DNA of 47,500 nucleotides from Deinococcus murrayi DSM 11303 (GCF_000482805.1 NZ_KI519505.1:1-47500); one strand, 5' to 3'; shown: positions 19,386-29,566, numbered from the stretch's first letter. The notes: generated from the sequence alone by a model not told the origin. A program made the numbers and translations.

Positions 19386-20786
19386 TTAGCCGGCCACCCG
19401 TGCCCGCACGCTCAGCAGCGGCAAGTTCACCCCCTCCAGCCGCACCCTGAGGGTTGTGCCGGGAGGGGCCGGGGTGCTCAGGGGCACGTCGAGGGCCAGC
19501 TCTGGAATCAGCAGGGTGGCCTGCGGGCCGCGCCGCGCCACGACGACGGCCTCCCACTCGCGCTCTGGCTGCGCGGCGACAAAGCGCAGGGTGTGGTGAC
19601 GGCGGCTGAGGCGCTCGGCCTGCCGAGTGGCGTCGGCGTTCATGCTCGCCTGCGCGACCCGCTCGGCGACCGCCTTGCCACTCAGGGGTTCGCCCCCGGT
19701 CAGGAGCGCCCGCAACTGCTGGTGCACGACGAGGTCGAGGTAGCGGCGCAGCGGGCTGGTGGCCTGCGCGTAGAGGTCGAGGCCCATCCCGTGGTGTGGC
19801 CCCGGCGCGGGCTGAAAGCGGGTGCGGGCCAGGGTGCCCCGCCGCGCCCAGTGCGCGGGGAGGGTGTCGCCCCGCACCTCCCGCGTGGGGGCGTCCTGGG
19901 TGGCAAAGGGCAGCGCCAGCTCATGGTCATCCCCGTAGATGGCCGCCGCCCAGCCCGCCAGCGTCATGCATTCCTGCACGACGAAGCGCATCTCCGGCTT
20001 GGGCAGCGGCGAGACGACCACGCCCCGTTCGTCGGCCTTGACCCGCACCTCCGGCAGGTCGATGGTGAGTGCCCCCTCGCCCTCGCGCAGCTCGCGGCTG
20101 GCGCGGGCGAGGCGGGCCAGCGACACGAAGGGTTCCTCGCCCGCCTCCAGCCGTTCCTGCGCCTCCAGGTAGCTCAGGCGGGTGACCCGCACCCTGGTGA
20201 GGTGTACGTCCACCGCGTCGGCGTTGCCGTCGGCACCCAGGTCCAGCGAGATGGACAGGGCGGGCGAGGTCTCGTGCAGGCCCAGGCCCGCCCGCTCGAC
20301 CACCTCATCGGGCAGCATTCCGACGGTGCGGTCAGGGAGGTAGAGGGTCGCCCCCCGCGCCCGCGCCTCCTCGTCGAGCGGGCTGCCGGGTGGCACAAGC
20401 GCGGCCACGTCCGCCACGTGCACCCACAGACGGCTGAGGCCTCCGCCGAGGGCTTCGAGGCTCACCGCGTCGTCGGGGTCACGGTTGCCCTCGTCGTCGA
20501 TGGCAAAGGCGGGCAGGTGCGTGAGGTCCAGCCGGGGTTCATCCGCAAAGTCGGGCACGGGCAGGGCCACGCTGCTGAGCGCTGCCCCCAGGCGGTCGGC
20601 GTAGGGCGTCCGCGCCTCATCCCACAGCCCCAGCCGCAGCAAGAGGGCGTGCGCGGCCTCCGGCGTCTCCGGCTGCGAGAGGTCGCGCAGGGTGCGGCTC
20701 TTTTCTGCCTTGCCCCGCGCGAGCAACTCCACCTCCGTCCGCTGGGCAGGCGTGAGGTCCGGCAGGGCAGGGGAAGGGGTGCTCAT
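19386..20786 (-). CDS. RNase II/R-family 3'-5' exoribonuclease (RNB domain)
   Basis: A 466-residue protein with an N-terminal helical wing, a catalytic RNB domain and a C-terminal S1-like region. The catalytic loop FAIDDEGNRDPDDAVSLEAL carries the acidic residues that bind magnesium. LWVHVADVAALVPPGSPLDEEARARGATLYLPDRTVGMLP and YAQATSPLRRYLDLVVHQQL are the standard RNB landmarks. It is shorter than E. coli RNase II/R and lacks the two cold-shock domains, like the Deinococcus DrII-type enzyme, which degrades structured RNA. ATG 20786 is set by TATCCT 7 nt upstream. The gene is monocistronic. I see nothing recognisable between 20800 and 20935. Confidence 0.92.
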   Translation of the reverse strand: MSTPSPALPDLTPAQRTEVELLARGKAEKSRTLRDLSQPETPEAAHALLLRLGLWDEARTPYADRLGAALSSVALPVPDFADEPRLDLTHLPAFAIDDEGNRDPDDAVSLEALGGGLSRLWVHVADVAALVPPGSPLDEEARARGATLYLPDRTVGMLPDEVVERAGLGLHETSPALSISLDLGADGNADAVDVHLTRVRVTRLSYLEAQERLEAGEEPFVSLARLARASRELREGEGALTIDLPEVRVKADERGVVVSPLPKPEMRFVVQECMTLAGWAAAIYGDDHELALPFATQDAPTREVRGDTLPAHWARRGTLARTRFQPAPGPHHGMGLDLYAQATSPLRRYLDLVVHQQLRALLTGGEPLSGKAVAERVAQASMNADATRQAERLSRRHHTLRFVAAQPEREWEAVVVARRGPQATLLIPELALDVPLSTPAPPGTTLRVRLEGVNLPLLSVRARVAG

Positions 20787-20793
20787 GGGCATG

Positions 20794-20799
20794 AGGATA
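20794..20799 (-). promoter_or_regulatory. -10 box deciding the RNase start
   Basis: TATCCT on the minus strand ends 7 nt before ATG 20786. The closer in-frame ATG 20792 is only 1 nt from the box and is therefore disfavoured. Confidence 0.55.
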
Positions 20800-20977
20800 C
20801 GAGGAAGGGACCGAAAGCACTGAGTGGCAAGTCTGGGTTTCCAAAAGTCCAAAGCGGCGTTGAACTCGCCTCAGGTGCGCCGCTGGGCCAGCCAAAGCGA
20901 CGAGCCTAAAAACACGTCTTGGGGCGCATTCTCCTCAGTTGGAAGGCATACGTCCTTTGTGCGGGTATAAAGTCGAA

Positions 20978-21023
20978 CTTGACACTTAGGCAAAAAAGTG
21001 TTTCTATCCTTGTCAAGGAGGAG
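20978..21023 (+). promoter_or_regulatory. Sigma-70-type promoter with nested inverted repeats and strong RBS
   Basis: TTGACA (20979-20984), 17-bp spacer, TTCTAT (21002-21007), then AAGGAGGAG just before ATG 21027. Two inverted repeats overlap it: ACACTT (20982-20987) with AAGTGT (20996-21001), and CTTGACA (20978-20984) with TGTCAAG (21011-21017). Nested symmetry over a promoter suggests an operator. Confidence 0.6.
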
Positions 21024-21026
21024 CGC

Positions 21027-21905
<879 letters not shown>

Positions 21906-21948
21906 GGCGGGCCGTAGGTGGAAGCGTTAGAAAAGGAGGGGCTTCACG

Positions 21949-22590
21949 ATGAGGGAAAAGGTCCGGCGCATCCTCGACCTCGTGCGGGTGGGCAAACTCA
22001 CGCTGGAGGACGCGGCCCCGCTGCTCGCGGCCCTCAGCCCCCGGCTGGCGCTGACCGAGGCCGACCGCGACCTCGTCGCCGCGCTGCTCGCGCGCGAGGA
22101 CCTCAGCAGCGGGCAGGTGGCCGAACACCTGCTGCTGCTGCGCGGGGTGCGGGATGTGCCCCAGCCGCCGCCCCCGCCCCGTGCGCCGCAGGGTCCCGGC
22201 CAAAGCATCTGGGACGGACGCGGACGCCGCGGCCTGGCCCCGGTGGGGGACCTCATGGACAGCGTGGGGGCCGTGCTGGAGCGGGTGGGCGAGGTCGTGG
22301 AGGTCGCGACGGGGAGCGGCGCGGCCCGCGGCCAGCCCCCTGCCGCCGCGCCGCGCATTCTGCGGGTGGAAGTTCAGTCCGGCGAGGGCGACGAGTACGC
22401 GGCGAACCTGCCCGTCAGCCTCGCGCCTCACCTGGGCAGGCTGATTCCGCCGCACGGCCAGCGGGCGCTGGAGCGGGCAGGCCTGAGCGTCGAGGCCTTG
22501 CAACTCCTTTTGGCGGCAGACCCCGCCCCCGGTGACCTCCTAGACGCCGAGGACAGCGAGGGAAATGCGGTCCGCATCTCTCTGAAGTGA
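21949..22590 (+). CDS. SHOCT-like motif protein of unknown function
   Basis: A 213-residue soluble protein. The N-terminal ILDLVRVGKLTLEDAAPLLAAL (about 8-29) repeats the motif of the preceding gene. A second helical segment (ADRDLVAALLAREDLSSGQVAEHLLLL) follows, then a proline-rich linker with six prolines in a row, then a C-terminal domain PRILRVEVQSGEGDEYAANLPVSLAPHLGRLIPPHGQRAL. The VxxxxGEDxxxNLPVxLA pattern resembles the C-terminal part of other SHOCT/DUF4097-cluster proteins. GGAGGGG lies 6-12 nt before the ATG. It is probably co-transcribed with 21027-21905. Confidence 0.7.
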   Translation: MREKVRRILDLVRVGKLTLEDAAPLLAALSPRLALTEADRDLVAALLAREDLSSGQVAEHLLLLRGVRDVPQPPPPPRAPQGPGQSIWDGRGRRGLAPVGDLMDSVGAVLERVGEVVEVATGSGAARGQPPAAAPRILRVEVQSGEGDEYAANLPVSLAPHLGRLIPPHGQRALERAGLSVEALQLLLAADPAPGDLLDAEDSEGNAVRISLK

Positions 22591-22659
22591 GGCTGAAATG
22601 AGGGCTAGAGGCGCGGTGGGGGCGTCCTGCTCCCCCCCTTGGCCTCCCCCCGCGCCCCG

Positions 22660-22665
22660 TACCCT
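22660..22665 (+). promoter_or_regulatory. -10 box of the DUF2089-like gene
   Basis: TACCCT ends 6 nt before ATG 22672, so the regulator can be made from its own leaderless transcript apart from the two genes upstream. Confidence 0.55.
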
Positions 22666-22671
22666 GACCCC

Positions 22672-23028
<357 letters not shown>

Positions 23029-23112
23029 GCCAGGGCCAGCCTGCAGGAGGGCGGCGCAATCCCCCATATGGCCTCATATCCCTGGGGGGTAGCCAGTCTC
23101 CCCGCACGGCGC

Positions 23113-23118
23113 TAGGCT
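23113..23118 (+). promoter_or_regulatory. -10 box of the diguanylate cyclase gene
   Basis: TAGGCT ends 7 nt before ATG 23126, choosing it over the ATG five bases later, which is out of frame. Confidence 0.5.
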
Positions 23119-23125
23119 GGCGGGG

Positions 23126-24196
23126 ATGGCATGGCGGGCACCGGGAACTCTGGCGGGCAGGCCGGAGTTCCGCTTCCGGTACGGCTCGCTGCTCGTCGTG
23201 CTTGTCGGGGTGATGGTGACCTCGGTGCTCACGCTGCTGCTGTCGCCGGGCGAGGGCTTCGCGGCGGTCGACCGCCTGGGGCTGGGACTGCTGGCCCTCA
23301 AAAACGTGGTCTTGAGCGTTTGGTTGTGGCGTCGCCCCGCAGACTTCGTGCGGGTGGGCCTGCTGGAGCTGGCGCTGGAAGCCGCCGCTGGGCTGTACAA
23401 GTTCTGGAGTGCGCTGCACGGCGGAAGCGAGGTGTTTGGGCTGGGGGCCTACAGTTACTGGCTTTCGCTGAACTACTTCGTGGCGTCACTCGTGCTGCGG
23501 CCCGGCGCGGCCCTTGCCGTCTCGCTGGGGTGGTTCGCGGCGCTCCTCACGGTGGGGGGGCTGTACTGGTTCTCGCCGGAAACCACGCCTGCCCAGCGGG
23601 CGGGGTCGGGCAACTCCTTGCTGCAACTGTACCTGTCGCACCTCACCCTGATGGCCTTTTTAACCCTGCAGGGGCGGCTGCTGCGGCGTTCTCTGCGGGC
23701 CATCGTCCGCGCCGAGCGTGAAGCCCGGTTTGCCCGCACGGACGGCCTCACGGACCTGGCCAACCGCCGGCAGCTCGATGCCTGGCTCGCGGAGACTGGG
23801 GGCTTCGCGGTCTGGAGCGTCATCCTCTTTGACATCGACCGCTTCAAGGAGGTCAACGACCGGCATGGGCACGCGGCGGGCGACCGGGTGCTTCAGGCGG
23901 TGGCTGGGGCAGCGCGCTCGGCCCTGGGTCCCGGCGAGCGGCTGGGGCGCTGGGGCGGCGAGGAGTTTCTCGTGGTGCTGCCGGGGCGGACGCAGGCGCA
24001 AGCGGCGCAGCTGGCCGGGCAGCTCTCGGCGGCGGTCGCGGGACTGGTGCTGCCGGAGATTGGCCCGGTGACCGTGAGCTGCGGGGTGGCTCAGGCGCAG
24101 CCCGGCGAGGCGGCGGGCGAGGTGCTGGCCCGCGCCGACGCTGCGATGTACCGCGCCAAGGCGGAGGGCCGGGCGCGGGTGCAGCTGGCGGGGTGA
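23126..24196 (+). CDS. Membrane-bound GGDEF diguanylate cyclase
   Basis: A 356-residue protein with about six transmembrane helices (residues 20-185), then a linker and a GGDEF domain. DGLTDLANRRQLDAWL starts the domain. VILFDIDRFKEVNDRHGHAAGDRVL supplies the metal-binding aspartate and guanine-binding residues, and WGGEEFLVVLP is the active-site GGEEF at about residue 275. ADAAMYRAKAEGRARV closes it. The intact signature predicts synthesis of cyclic di-GMP from two GTP. The N-terminal sensor resembles generic multi-pass regions and its ligand is unknown. No EAL or HD-GYP phosphodiesterase is encoded in the window. Confidence 0.92.
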   Translation: MAWRAPGTLAGRPEFRFRYGSLLVVLVGVMVTSVLTLLLSPGEGFAAVDRLGLGLLALKNVVLSVWLWRRPADFVRVGLLELALEAAAGLYKFWSALHGGSEVFGLGAYSYWLSLNYFVASLVLRPGAALAVSLGWFAALLTVGGLYWFSPETTPAQRAGSGNSLLQLYLSHLTLMAFLTLQGRLLRRSLRAIVRAEREARFARTDGLTDLANRRQLDAWLAETGGFAVWSVILFDIDRFKEVNDRHGHAAGDRVLQAVAGAARSALGPGERLGRWGGEEFLVVLPGRTQAQAAQLAGQLSAAVAGLVLPEIGPVTVSCGVAQAQPGEAAGEVLARADAAMYRAKAEGRARVQLAG

Positions 24197-24203
24197 GGGT
24201 GAG

Positions 24204-24878
24204 TCAGTCCTCGGTCTCGCCCCGGCGTGCTCGCCACTCGGCGTAGGTCATTCGCTCCAGGTCGAAGGTGTCTCGCGTGTAGGTGTAGGTGCCGCGCCCC
24301 CCCAGGCGGCCCACCAGGTCGAGCGCCGCCGTCTCCACGTGGAGCCTTGCGGCGTCGGCCAGCGCGTCCGCCCGCAGGTGCAGGCCCAGCACCTCGCCCA
24401 GAATGACGCGGGTGCGGCCCACAGTCACCGTCTGGACCTCGCGGCACTCCAGCGCGGCAGGGCTGAGGGCCACCCGCGGCACCGCCACCCGCACGCCGGG
24501 GGCAAGCGCCACCCCCACCGCCCGCGCTTCGCCGCGCTCGCGCGGAAAGTCGGTCGCGGTTTCGTTCATGGCCCCGGCCAGCGCCGCGCTCACGAGGTTG
24601 ACCGTGAACTCGCCGCCGGGGCCGATATGAAGCGCGGTGTCCTTGGGCGTGCCATCGGGGCGGTCGCCGGGGGCAAAGGCCACCACGGCGGGGTCCGTGC
24701 CCATCAGGCCGAAAAAGGAGTAGGGCGCGAGGTTGACCTCGCCGCCGGGTCCCAGGGTGCTCACCCAGGCGATGGGCCGGGGCACCACAACCGCCGTGAG
24801 CAGTTTGTAGCGCTGGGGCGCGGAAAGGGCGGCAAAGTCGAAGTGCTCGGAGGCGGGCACCGGGGCTTCAGGAGTCAT
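24204..24878 (-). CDS. Flavin reductase-like (FMN-binding split barrel) protein
   Basis: A 224-residue protein of the flavin reductase-like domain family. RYKLLTAVVVPRPIAWVSTLGPGGEVNLAPYSFFGLMGTDPAVVAFAPG is the FMN-binding strand-loop region. KDTALHIGPGGEFTVNLVSAALAGAMNETATDFP contains the conserved KDT..N...FxVN..S motif. Members bind FMN non-covalently and reduce flavins or act as small oxidoreductases; the substrate cannot be inferred. The start is fixed by TACGCT 6 nt upstream. The gene is divergent from xseB, with only 31 bp between start codons. Confidence 0.88.
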   Translation of the reverse strand: MTPEAPVPASEHFDFAALSAPQRYKLLTAVVVPRPIAWVSTLGPGGEVNLAPYSFFGLMGTDPAVVAFAPGDRPDGTPKDTALHIGPGGEFTVNLVSAALAGAMNETATDFPRERGEARAVGVALAPGVRVAVPRVALSPAALECREVQTVTVGRTRVILGEVLGLHLRADALADAARLHVETAALDLVGRLGGRGTYTYTRDTFDLERMTYAEWRARRGETED

Positions 24879-24884
24879 GGGGCC

Positions 24885-24903
24885 AGCGTAGTGGCGGTAT
24901 CCT
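24885..24903. promoter_or_regulatory. Compact divergent leaderless promoter pair (flavin reductase gene / xseB)
   Basis: Minus-strand TACGCT (24890 to 24885) is 6 nt from ATG 24878 and plus-strand TATCCT (24898-24903) is 6 nt from GTG 24910. The boxes are 7 bp apart, so polymerases on the two promoters would exclude one another. Confidence 0.6.
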
Positions 24904-24909
24904 GCCCGC

Positions 24910-25149
24910 GTGTCAGGGGACCCCCTCACCTACCGCGAGGCCTACGCACGGCTCTCGCGCATCGCCGCCGAACTCGAAAGTGGAGAAGCCGACCTCGACC
25001 GGGTTCTCCCCCTGCTGGAAGAGGCCCGCGCCGCCTACGCCGCTTGCCGGGAGCGCCTCGCGGCGGTACAGGCGGCCCTGGCAGAAGACTGGGATGGGGA
25101 GGAGGGCGAGGGAGAGGACACCGCCGAGACAGACGAGGTGGATTTCTGA
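24910..25149 (+). CDS. xseB: Exodeoxyribonuclease VII small subunit
   Basis: A 79-residue protein with the XseB pattern LTYREAYARLSRIAAELESGEADLDRVLPLLEEARAAYAACRERL, an antiparallel helical pair that binds XseA, followed by an acidic tail. Exonuclease VII degrades single-stranded DNA in both directions and takes part in mismatch and recombination repair. The large subunit is not encoded here. The GTG start is supported by TATCCT 6 nt upstream. The acidic C-terminus (EEGEGEDTAETDE) is longer than in E. coli but ordinary for the phylum. Confidence 0.9.
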   Translation: MSGDPLTYREAYARLSRIAAELESGEADLDRVLPLLEEARAAYAACRERLAAVQAALAEDWDGEEGEGEDTAETDEVDF

Positions 25150-25166
25150 CGCGCCGAAACAGCGGG

Positions 25167-25172
25167 TATCCT
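25167..25172 (+). promoter_or_regulatory. -10 box of the plsC-like gene
   Basis: TATCCT ends 6 nt before ATG 25179 and marks the start; an in-frame opening extends far upstream but is antisense to the flavin reductase gene. Confidence 0.55.
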
Positions 25173-25178
25173 CCCCTC

Positions 25179-25841
25179 ATGAGTGACGTCCGCCGCGCTG
25201 CCCCCGAAGCTGCCGCAGCCGCCCCCCGCGTGAATCCCCTGGTGTACCGGGCGGTCCTGTGGGTGATGGGCTTGCCGCTGCGCTTGCGGGGAGAGCGCCT
25301 GGAGGTGCAGGGCCGCGAACACGTGCCGCCCCCCGGCACCCCCCTCATCGTGGCGGCCAACCACCGCACGGCCCTTGACCCCTTTGTTATCGCCCTCAGC
25401 CTGCCGCCGGGGCGCTTCCTTCAGTTCATGGCGAAAAAGGAGCTGTTTGTCCCGGTCATCGGCCACATCATCCGCGCTGGGGGGTCTTTTCCGGTCGACC
25501 GCAGCACGAATGACCTCGGCGCGGTGCGCACCAGCCTGCGCGTCTTGCAAGCGGGGGGCACGCTGGGCATCTTTCCGGAGGGCACCCGCAGCGGCGGCGA
25601 GCTGCACGGCGGGGTCGCGCTGCTGGCCCTCAAGGGCAAGGCCCCCATCCTGCCCGTCGGCCTGCGGCGCGAGGGGCGGCGCTGGCTGGTGCGCTTTGGG
25701 CCGCCCATCCCGCCCACCGGAAGTGTCAAGGCCCTCACCGCCGAGGTCGGCGACCGCCTCGCCGAACTCGCCGGAGAAGCCCTGCCCAGCCGCAGGGGGA
25801 GGGACGGGGGGCACTCAAGCGGCGGGGGAGAAGGCGCATAA
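25179..25841 (+). CDS. plsC: 1-acyl-sn-glycerol-3-phosphate acyltransferase family protein
   Basis: A 220-residue membrane-associated acyltransferase. The catalytic H(X)4D motif is NHRTALDP (about residues 61-68). The glycerol-phosphate-binding FPEGTRS (about 130) follows, and VPVIGHIIRAGGSFPVDRS and PILPVGL are the two other conserved blocks. These place it in the PlsC family that makes phosphatidic acid from lysophosphatidic acid, though several paralogues in a genome can use other acceptors. The length is standard. The C-terminal 15 residues are polar and glycine-rich. It ends 28 bp before the B12 riboswitch promoter and is not part of that operon. Confidence 0.88.
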   Translation: MSDVRRAAPEAAAAAPRVNPLVYRAVLWVMGLPLRLRGERLEVQGREHVPPPGTPLIVAANHRTALDPFVIALSLPPGRFLQFMAKKELFVPVIGHIIRAGGSFPVDRSTNDLGAVRTSLRVLQAGGTLGIFPEGTRSGGELHGGVALLALKGKAPILPVGLRREGRRWLVRFGPPIPPTGSVKALTAEVGDRLAELAGEALPSRRGRDGGHSSGGGEGA

Positions 25842-25868
25842 AAGCCCCTTTTCCCCTCCGCTTTGCCC

Positions 25869-25874
25869 TATAGT
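25869..25874 (+). promoter_or_regulatory. Probable promoter -10 of the B12 transport operon
   Basis: TATAGT is a near-consensus -10 box immediately before the riboswitch. No good -35 is visible at the usual distance. Confidence 0.4.
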
Positions 25875-25875
25875 G

Positions 25876-26005
25876 CCCCCCGACGGAGGCAGGGAAAGTC
25901 CGGTGAGAGTCCGGCACTGTCGCGCAACGGTAACCCCCCCAGGGGAAGTCCGAACACCGGCCCCGTCCCGGCCTTCGCCCCAGGGCGCAGCCGGATGGCC
26001 TGACC
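25876..26005 (+). ncRNA. Cobalamin riboswitch
   Basis: The conserved core is recognisable in order: GGAGGCAGGGAAAGTCCGG, GTGAGAGTCCGG, CACTGTCGCGCAACGGTAA, GGGGAAGTCCGAACACCGG, and a closing AGCCGGATGGCCTGACC. These match the B12-box consensus (GGGAA..GGTG..A.TCC...GCGC.AC.GT and the 3' GCC.GGA..CCTG block). Downstream, CCAGGGCG (25980-25987) can pair with CGCCCTGG (about 26024-26031), a possible expression platform. When cobalamin binds, the importer genes behind it should be shut down. The rest of the 25842-26169 gap is this leader. Confidence 0.92.
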
Positions 26006-26169
26006 TCTCGCGGACTGGAGGGACCGCCCTGGCGCAGCGAAGCCGCCTCCCCGCGGGGCCGCGCCGCCGCCCCGGACGCGCCGCAGCCCCCCACTCCGCC
26101 CCCCACCGGGGCGGTGTTGTTGTCTTCGGCTTGCCGGCCCCGCGAGAAAAGAGGCTCAAAGGAGCAGCC

Positions 26170-27048
26170 ATGAAGACTCTTCCTGCCAAAACTGCGCTGG
26201 CCGCGTCCCTGCTGGCCCTGCTGCCCGCCGCGGCGGCGACGACCTATCCCCTCACCCTCACCGATGACCTGGGCCGCAAGGTCACCCTCAAAGCGGAGCC
26301 GCGGCGCATCGTGAGCATGCTGCCCAGCACCTCCGAGACCCTGTGTGCTATCGGCGCTTGCGACAAGCTGGTTGGCGTCGACGACTACAGCGACTTTCCC
26401 CAGCAGGTGCAGCGCCTCCCCAAGCTGGGCGGGCTGTATGACCCCAAGGTTGAACAAATCGTGGCCCTCAAGCCTGACCTGGTGCTCGTGAGCAAGTACG
26501 GCAAGCTCGAAGCTCCCCTCACCCAAGCGGGCCTGACGGTGGTGGCGGTCAATCCCGAAACCTACGACGAGGTCTTTTCCAAGACGCTGACCCTGGGCCG
26601 CATTGTGAACCGCGAGACGCAGGCGAAAAACCTGGTGCTCAACATGCGCCGCGAGATTGCCAAGGTCGAGATTCTGACCAAAAACGCGGCCCGCAAGCCG
26701 ACGGCCTACTTCGAGATTGACCCCACCCCCTACTCCATCGGGCCGAACTCCTTTATGGGCGTGCTGCTGACCAAAGCCGGAGCGCGCAACATCATTCCCG
26801 CCTCGCTGGGCGACTTTCCCAAGGTGGACCCCGAACTCATCGTGAAGGCCAACCCGGAGCTGATGCTGGGCCTCAGCCGTCAGCAGGCGGCGGCTCGCCC
26901 CGGCTGGAGTGGCCTCAGGGCGGTCAAGACGGGCCGGGTCATCGAGCTGCCCAAGGAGCTGAGGACCATCCTCAGCCGCCCCGGTCCCCGGCTGCCCCAG
27001 GCGCTGCGGGGGCTGGCGCAGCTGGTGCACCCGGAACTCTTCCGGTGA
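26170..27048 (+). CDS. btuF: Cobalamin/corrinoid ABC transporter substrate-binding protein
   Basis: A 292-residue periplasmic binding protein. The signal peptide MKTLPAKTALAASLLALLPA ends near residue 24. The type III (helical-backbone) fold begins YPLTLTDDLGRKVTLKAEPRRIVSMLPSTSETL, followed by LPKLGGLYDPKVEQIVALKPDLVL and PELIVKANPELMLG, the standard Peripla_BP_2 blocks. AAAGGAG stands 6 nt before the ATG. The B12 assignment rests on the riboswitch directly upstream; the fold alone could also serve iron-siderophore uptake. It is first in a four-gene operon with permease, ATPase and a 2Fe-2S protein. Confidence 0.88.
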   Translation: MKTLPAKTALAASLLALLPAAAATTYPLTLTDDLGRKVTLKAEPRRIVSMLPSTSETLCAIGACDKLVGVDDYSDFPQQVQRLPKLGGLYDPKVEQIVALKPDLVLVSKYGKLEAPLTQAGLTVVAVNPETYDEVFSKTLTLGRIVNRETQAKNLVLNMRREIAKVEILTKNAARKPTAYFEIDPTPYSIGPNSFMGVLLTKAGARNIIPASLGDFPKVDPELIVKANPELMLGLSRQQAAARPGWSGLRAVKTGRVIELPKELRTILSRPGPRLPQALRGLAQLVHPELFR

Positions 27049-27060
27049 GGCTGGCGGGCC

Positions 27061-28081
<1,021 letters not shown>

Positions 28082-28089
<8 letters not shown>

Positions 28090-28882
28090 CCCGGTGACGG
28101 GCACGGGCACCCTGGAGGCCCGCGACCTCCATGTCCGTGCCGGGAGCTTTCCCGCCGTGCGGGGGGTGACGGCGGCCTTTCGGGAGGGCGAGTTTTGCGC
28201 GGTCATCGGGCCAAACGGGGCGGGCAAAAGCACACTGCTGCGGGCGCTGCTGGGCCTCACGTCGCCGCAGGCGGGCGAGGTGCGGTTGCTGGGCCGCTCC
28301 CTCCCGGAGTGGACGCGGGCGGAGCGGGCGCGGACGCTGGCCTACCTCGCGCAGGGGGAAGGGCTGCCGGAGGCGGCGCGGGTGCGCGACGTGGTGGCGC
28401 TGGGCCGGGGCGCGGGCGACTGGGCCTGGGGCCTGATTCCGCGCCGTCCCTGGACCGCCGAGGACGAGGCCGCCGTCGAGCGCGCCCTAGAGCGCACCGA
28501 CACCGCTCATTTTGCCGAGCGGCGGGTGTCCGAGCTGTCGGGCGGCGAGCGCCAGCGCGTGAGCCTCGCCCGCGCCTTGGCCGCGCAGCCCCGGTTTCTG
28601 CTGCTCGACGAGCCGACCAATCACCTCGACCTCGCTTATGGCTTAGACATCATCCGGCACGCCCGCTGCGAGGCCGCCGGGGGGCTGGGGGTGGTGGCCG
28701 TGCTGCACGACCTCAACCTCGCTGCCCGCGCGGACCGCCTCGTGCTGCTGCACCGGGGGCAAGTGCTCGCCCAGGGCACCCCCGCAGGGGTCCTCACGCC
28801 CGCGCACCTGCACGCCGCCTACAGGTTGCGCGTGCGCGTGCTGCACGACGGGGACCGCCCCCTTATCCTGCCGGAGGACTGA
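28082..28882 (+). CDS. btuD: Cobalamin ABC transporter ATP-binding protein
   Basis: A 266-residue ATPase. Walker A is IGPNGAGKST (about residues 42-51), the Q-loop YLAQGE, the signature LSGGERQRVSLARAL (about 150-165), Walker B FLLLDEPTNHLD and the H-loop VLHDLNLAARAD. This is the FecE/BtuD pattern. The start overlaps btuC by 8 bp and the stop shares one base with the next start (TGATG), so the four genes form one tight unit. It powers import through two BtuC copies. Confidence 0.93.
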
Positions 28883-29220
28883 TGCCCGCCCGCTACTTCA
28901 AAACAAACGGCCATCTGCTCGTCTGCCAGGGCCAGCACTGCCAGGCGCGGGGGTCGTCGCTGCTGCACCGGGCACTCTGGAACCACCTGGAACGGCAGGC
29001 GCTCGCCTATTACAAGGCGGGCGGCAGCGTGCGCCTCACCGAAAGCGGCTGCCTGGGGGCCTGCTCCTTCGGCCCGACCCTCTGCGTTTACCGCGCTGCG
29101 GAGGGCGGGCTGGAGGAGGGCTGGTACGCGGCGGTGGACTTCCCGCTGGCGACCCGCATCGCCCAGGCGGTGCAGGACGGGACCGAGTTGCCGACAGAAC
29201 GGAAGTACGGGCCGGAGTAG
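28882..29220 (+). CDS. Thioredoxin-like 2Fe-2S ferredoxin
   Basis: A 112-residue protein with cysteines at 15, 20, 57 and 61 (CQGQHC and SGCLGAC), the CX4C...CX3C arrangement of thioredoxin-like [2Fe-2S] ferredoxins, plus PTLCVY after the second pair. It begins with the TGATG overlap to btuD, so it is translationally coupled to the importer and under the cobalamin riboswitch. Such ferredoxins often accompany cobalamin synthesis or processing genes, where they could supply electrons for cobalt reduction; that role is inference. A redox function unrelated to B12 is possible. Confidence 0.85.
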   Translation: MPARYFKTNGHLLVCQGQHCQARGSSLLHRALWNHLERQALAYYKAGGSVRLTESGCLGACSFGPTLCVYRAAEGGLEEGWYAAVDFPLATRIAQAVQDGTELPTERKYGPE

Positions 29221-29253
29221 AGGGTAGACCGCCCTGGCCTGCGGGCGGGGTGC

Positions 29254-29487
29254 ATGACAAGCGGGAAGCGGAGAGAACGTCCTCGGCAAGAGGAAACCCC
29301 GGTGTTTCCGCACCGGGGCCATCGAAAGGTGGTGAATCTCCGCTATGCACAAGAAGCGTACCACGCTTGCAGACGGCGTCAAAAGCTGACGCCAAAGCGG
29401 GTAACGGCCTGGGCCGGGGCAGTTTCCGCTGTCCTGCTCGCCGTCAAGCTCTTGGTGGAGATCATCCAACTGATCTTCCTCCCTTGA
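29254..29487 (+). CDS. Small protein with C-terminal membrane helix
   Basis: A 77-residue frame from ATG 29254, or 51-52 residues from GTG 29332/29329, which has AAAGG just upstream. The C-terminal part TPKRVTAWAGAVSAVLLAVKLLVEIIQLIFLP is a basic segment followed by one transmembrane helix. The shorter start would leave two hairpins in the leader: CCTC/GAGG at about 29281-29293, and CCCCGGTG/CACCGGGG at about 29297-29318. A strong terminator 50 bp downstream supports a real transcription unit. No family is recognised. It could be the tail of the B12 operon or an independent small gene. Confidence 0.42.
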   Translation: MTSGKRRERPRQEETPVFPHRGHRKVVNLRYAQEAYHACRRRQKLTPKRVTAWAGAVSAVLLAVKLLVEIIQLIFLP

Positions 29488-29538
29488 CCTGAAGCCTCTC
29501 GTGCGCTCCCGCCGCGTTGCCACCTCGCCCAACGGCAC

Positions 29539-29566
29539 CCCCCGGCTTCATAGGCCGGGGGTTTTT
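29539..29566 (+). terminator. Rho-independent terminator
   Basis: Stem CCCCCGGC (29539-29546) and GCCGGGGG (29554-29561) with a 7-nt loop, followed by TTTTT (29562-29566). It terminates plus-strand transcription after the B12 operon and small ORF. Confidence 0.85.
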
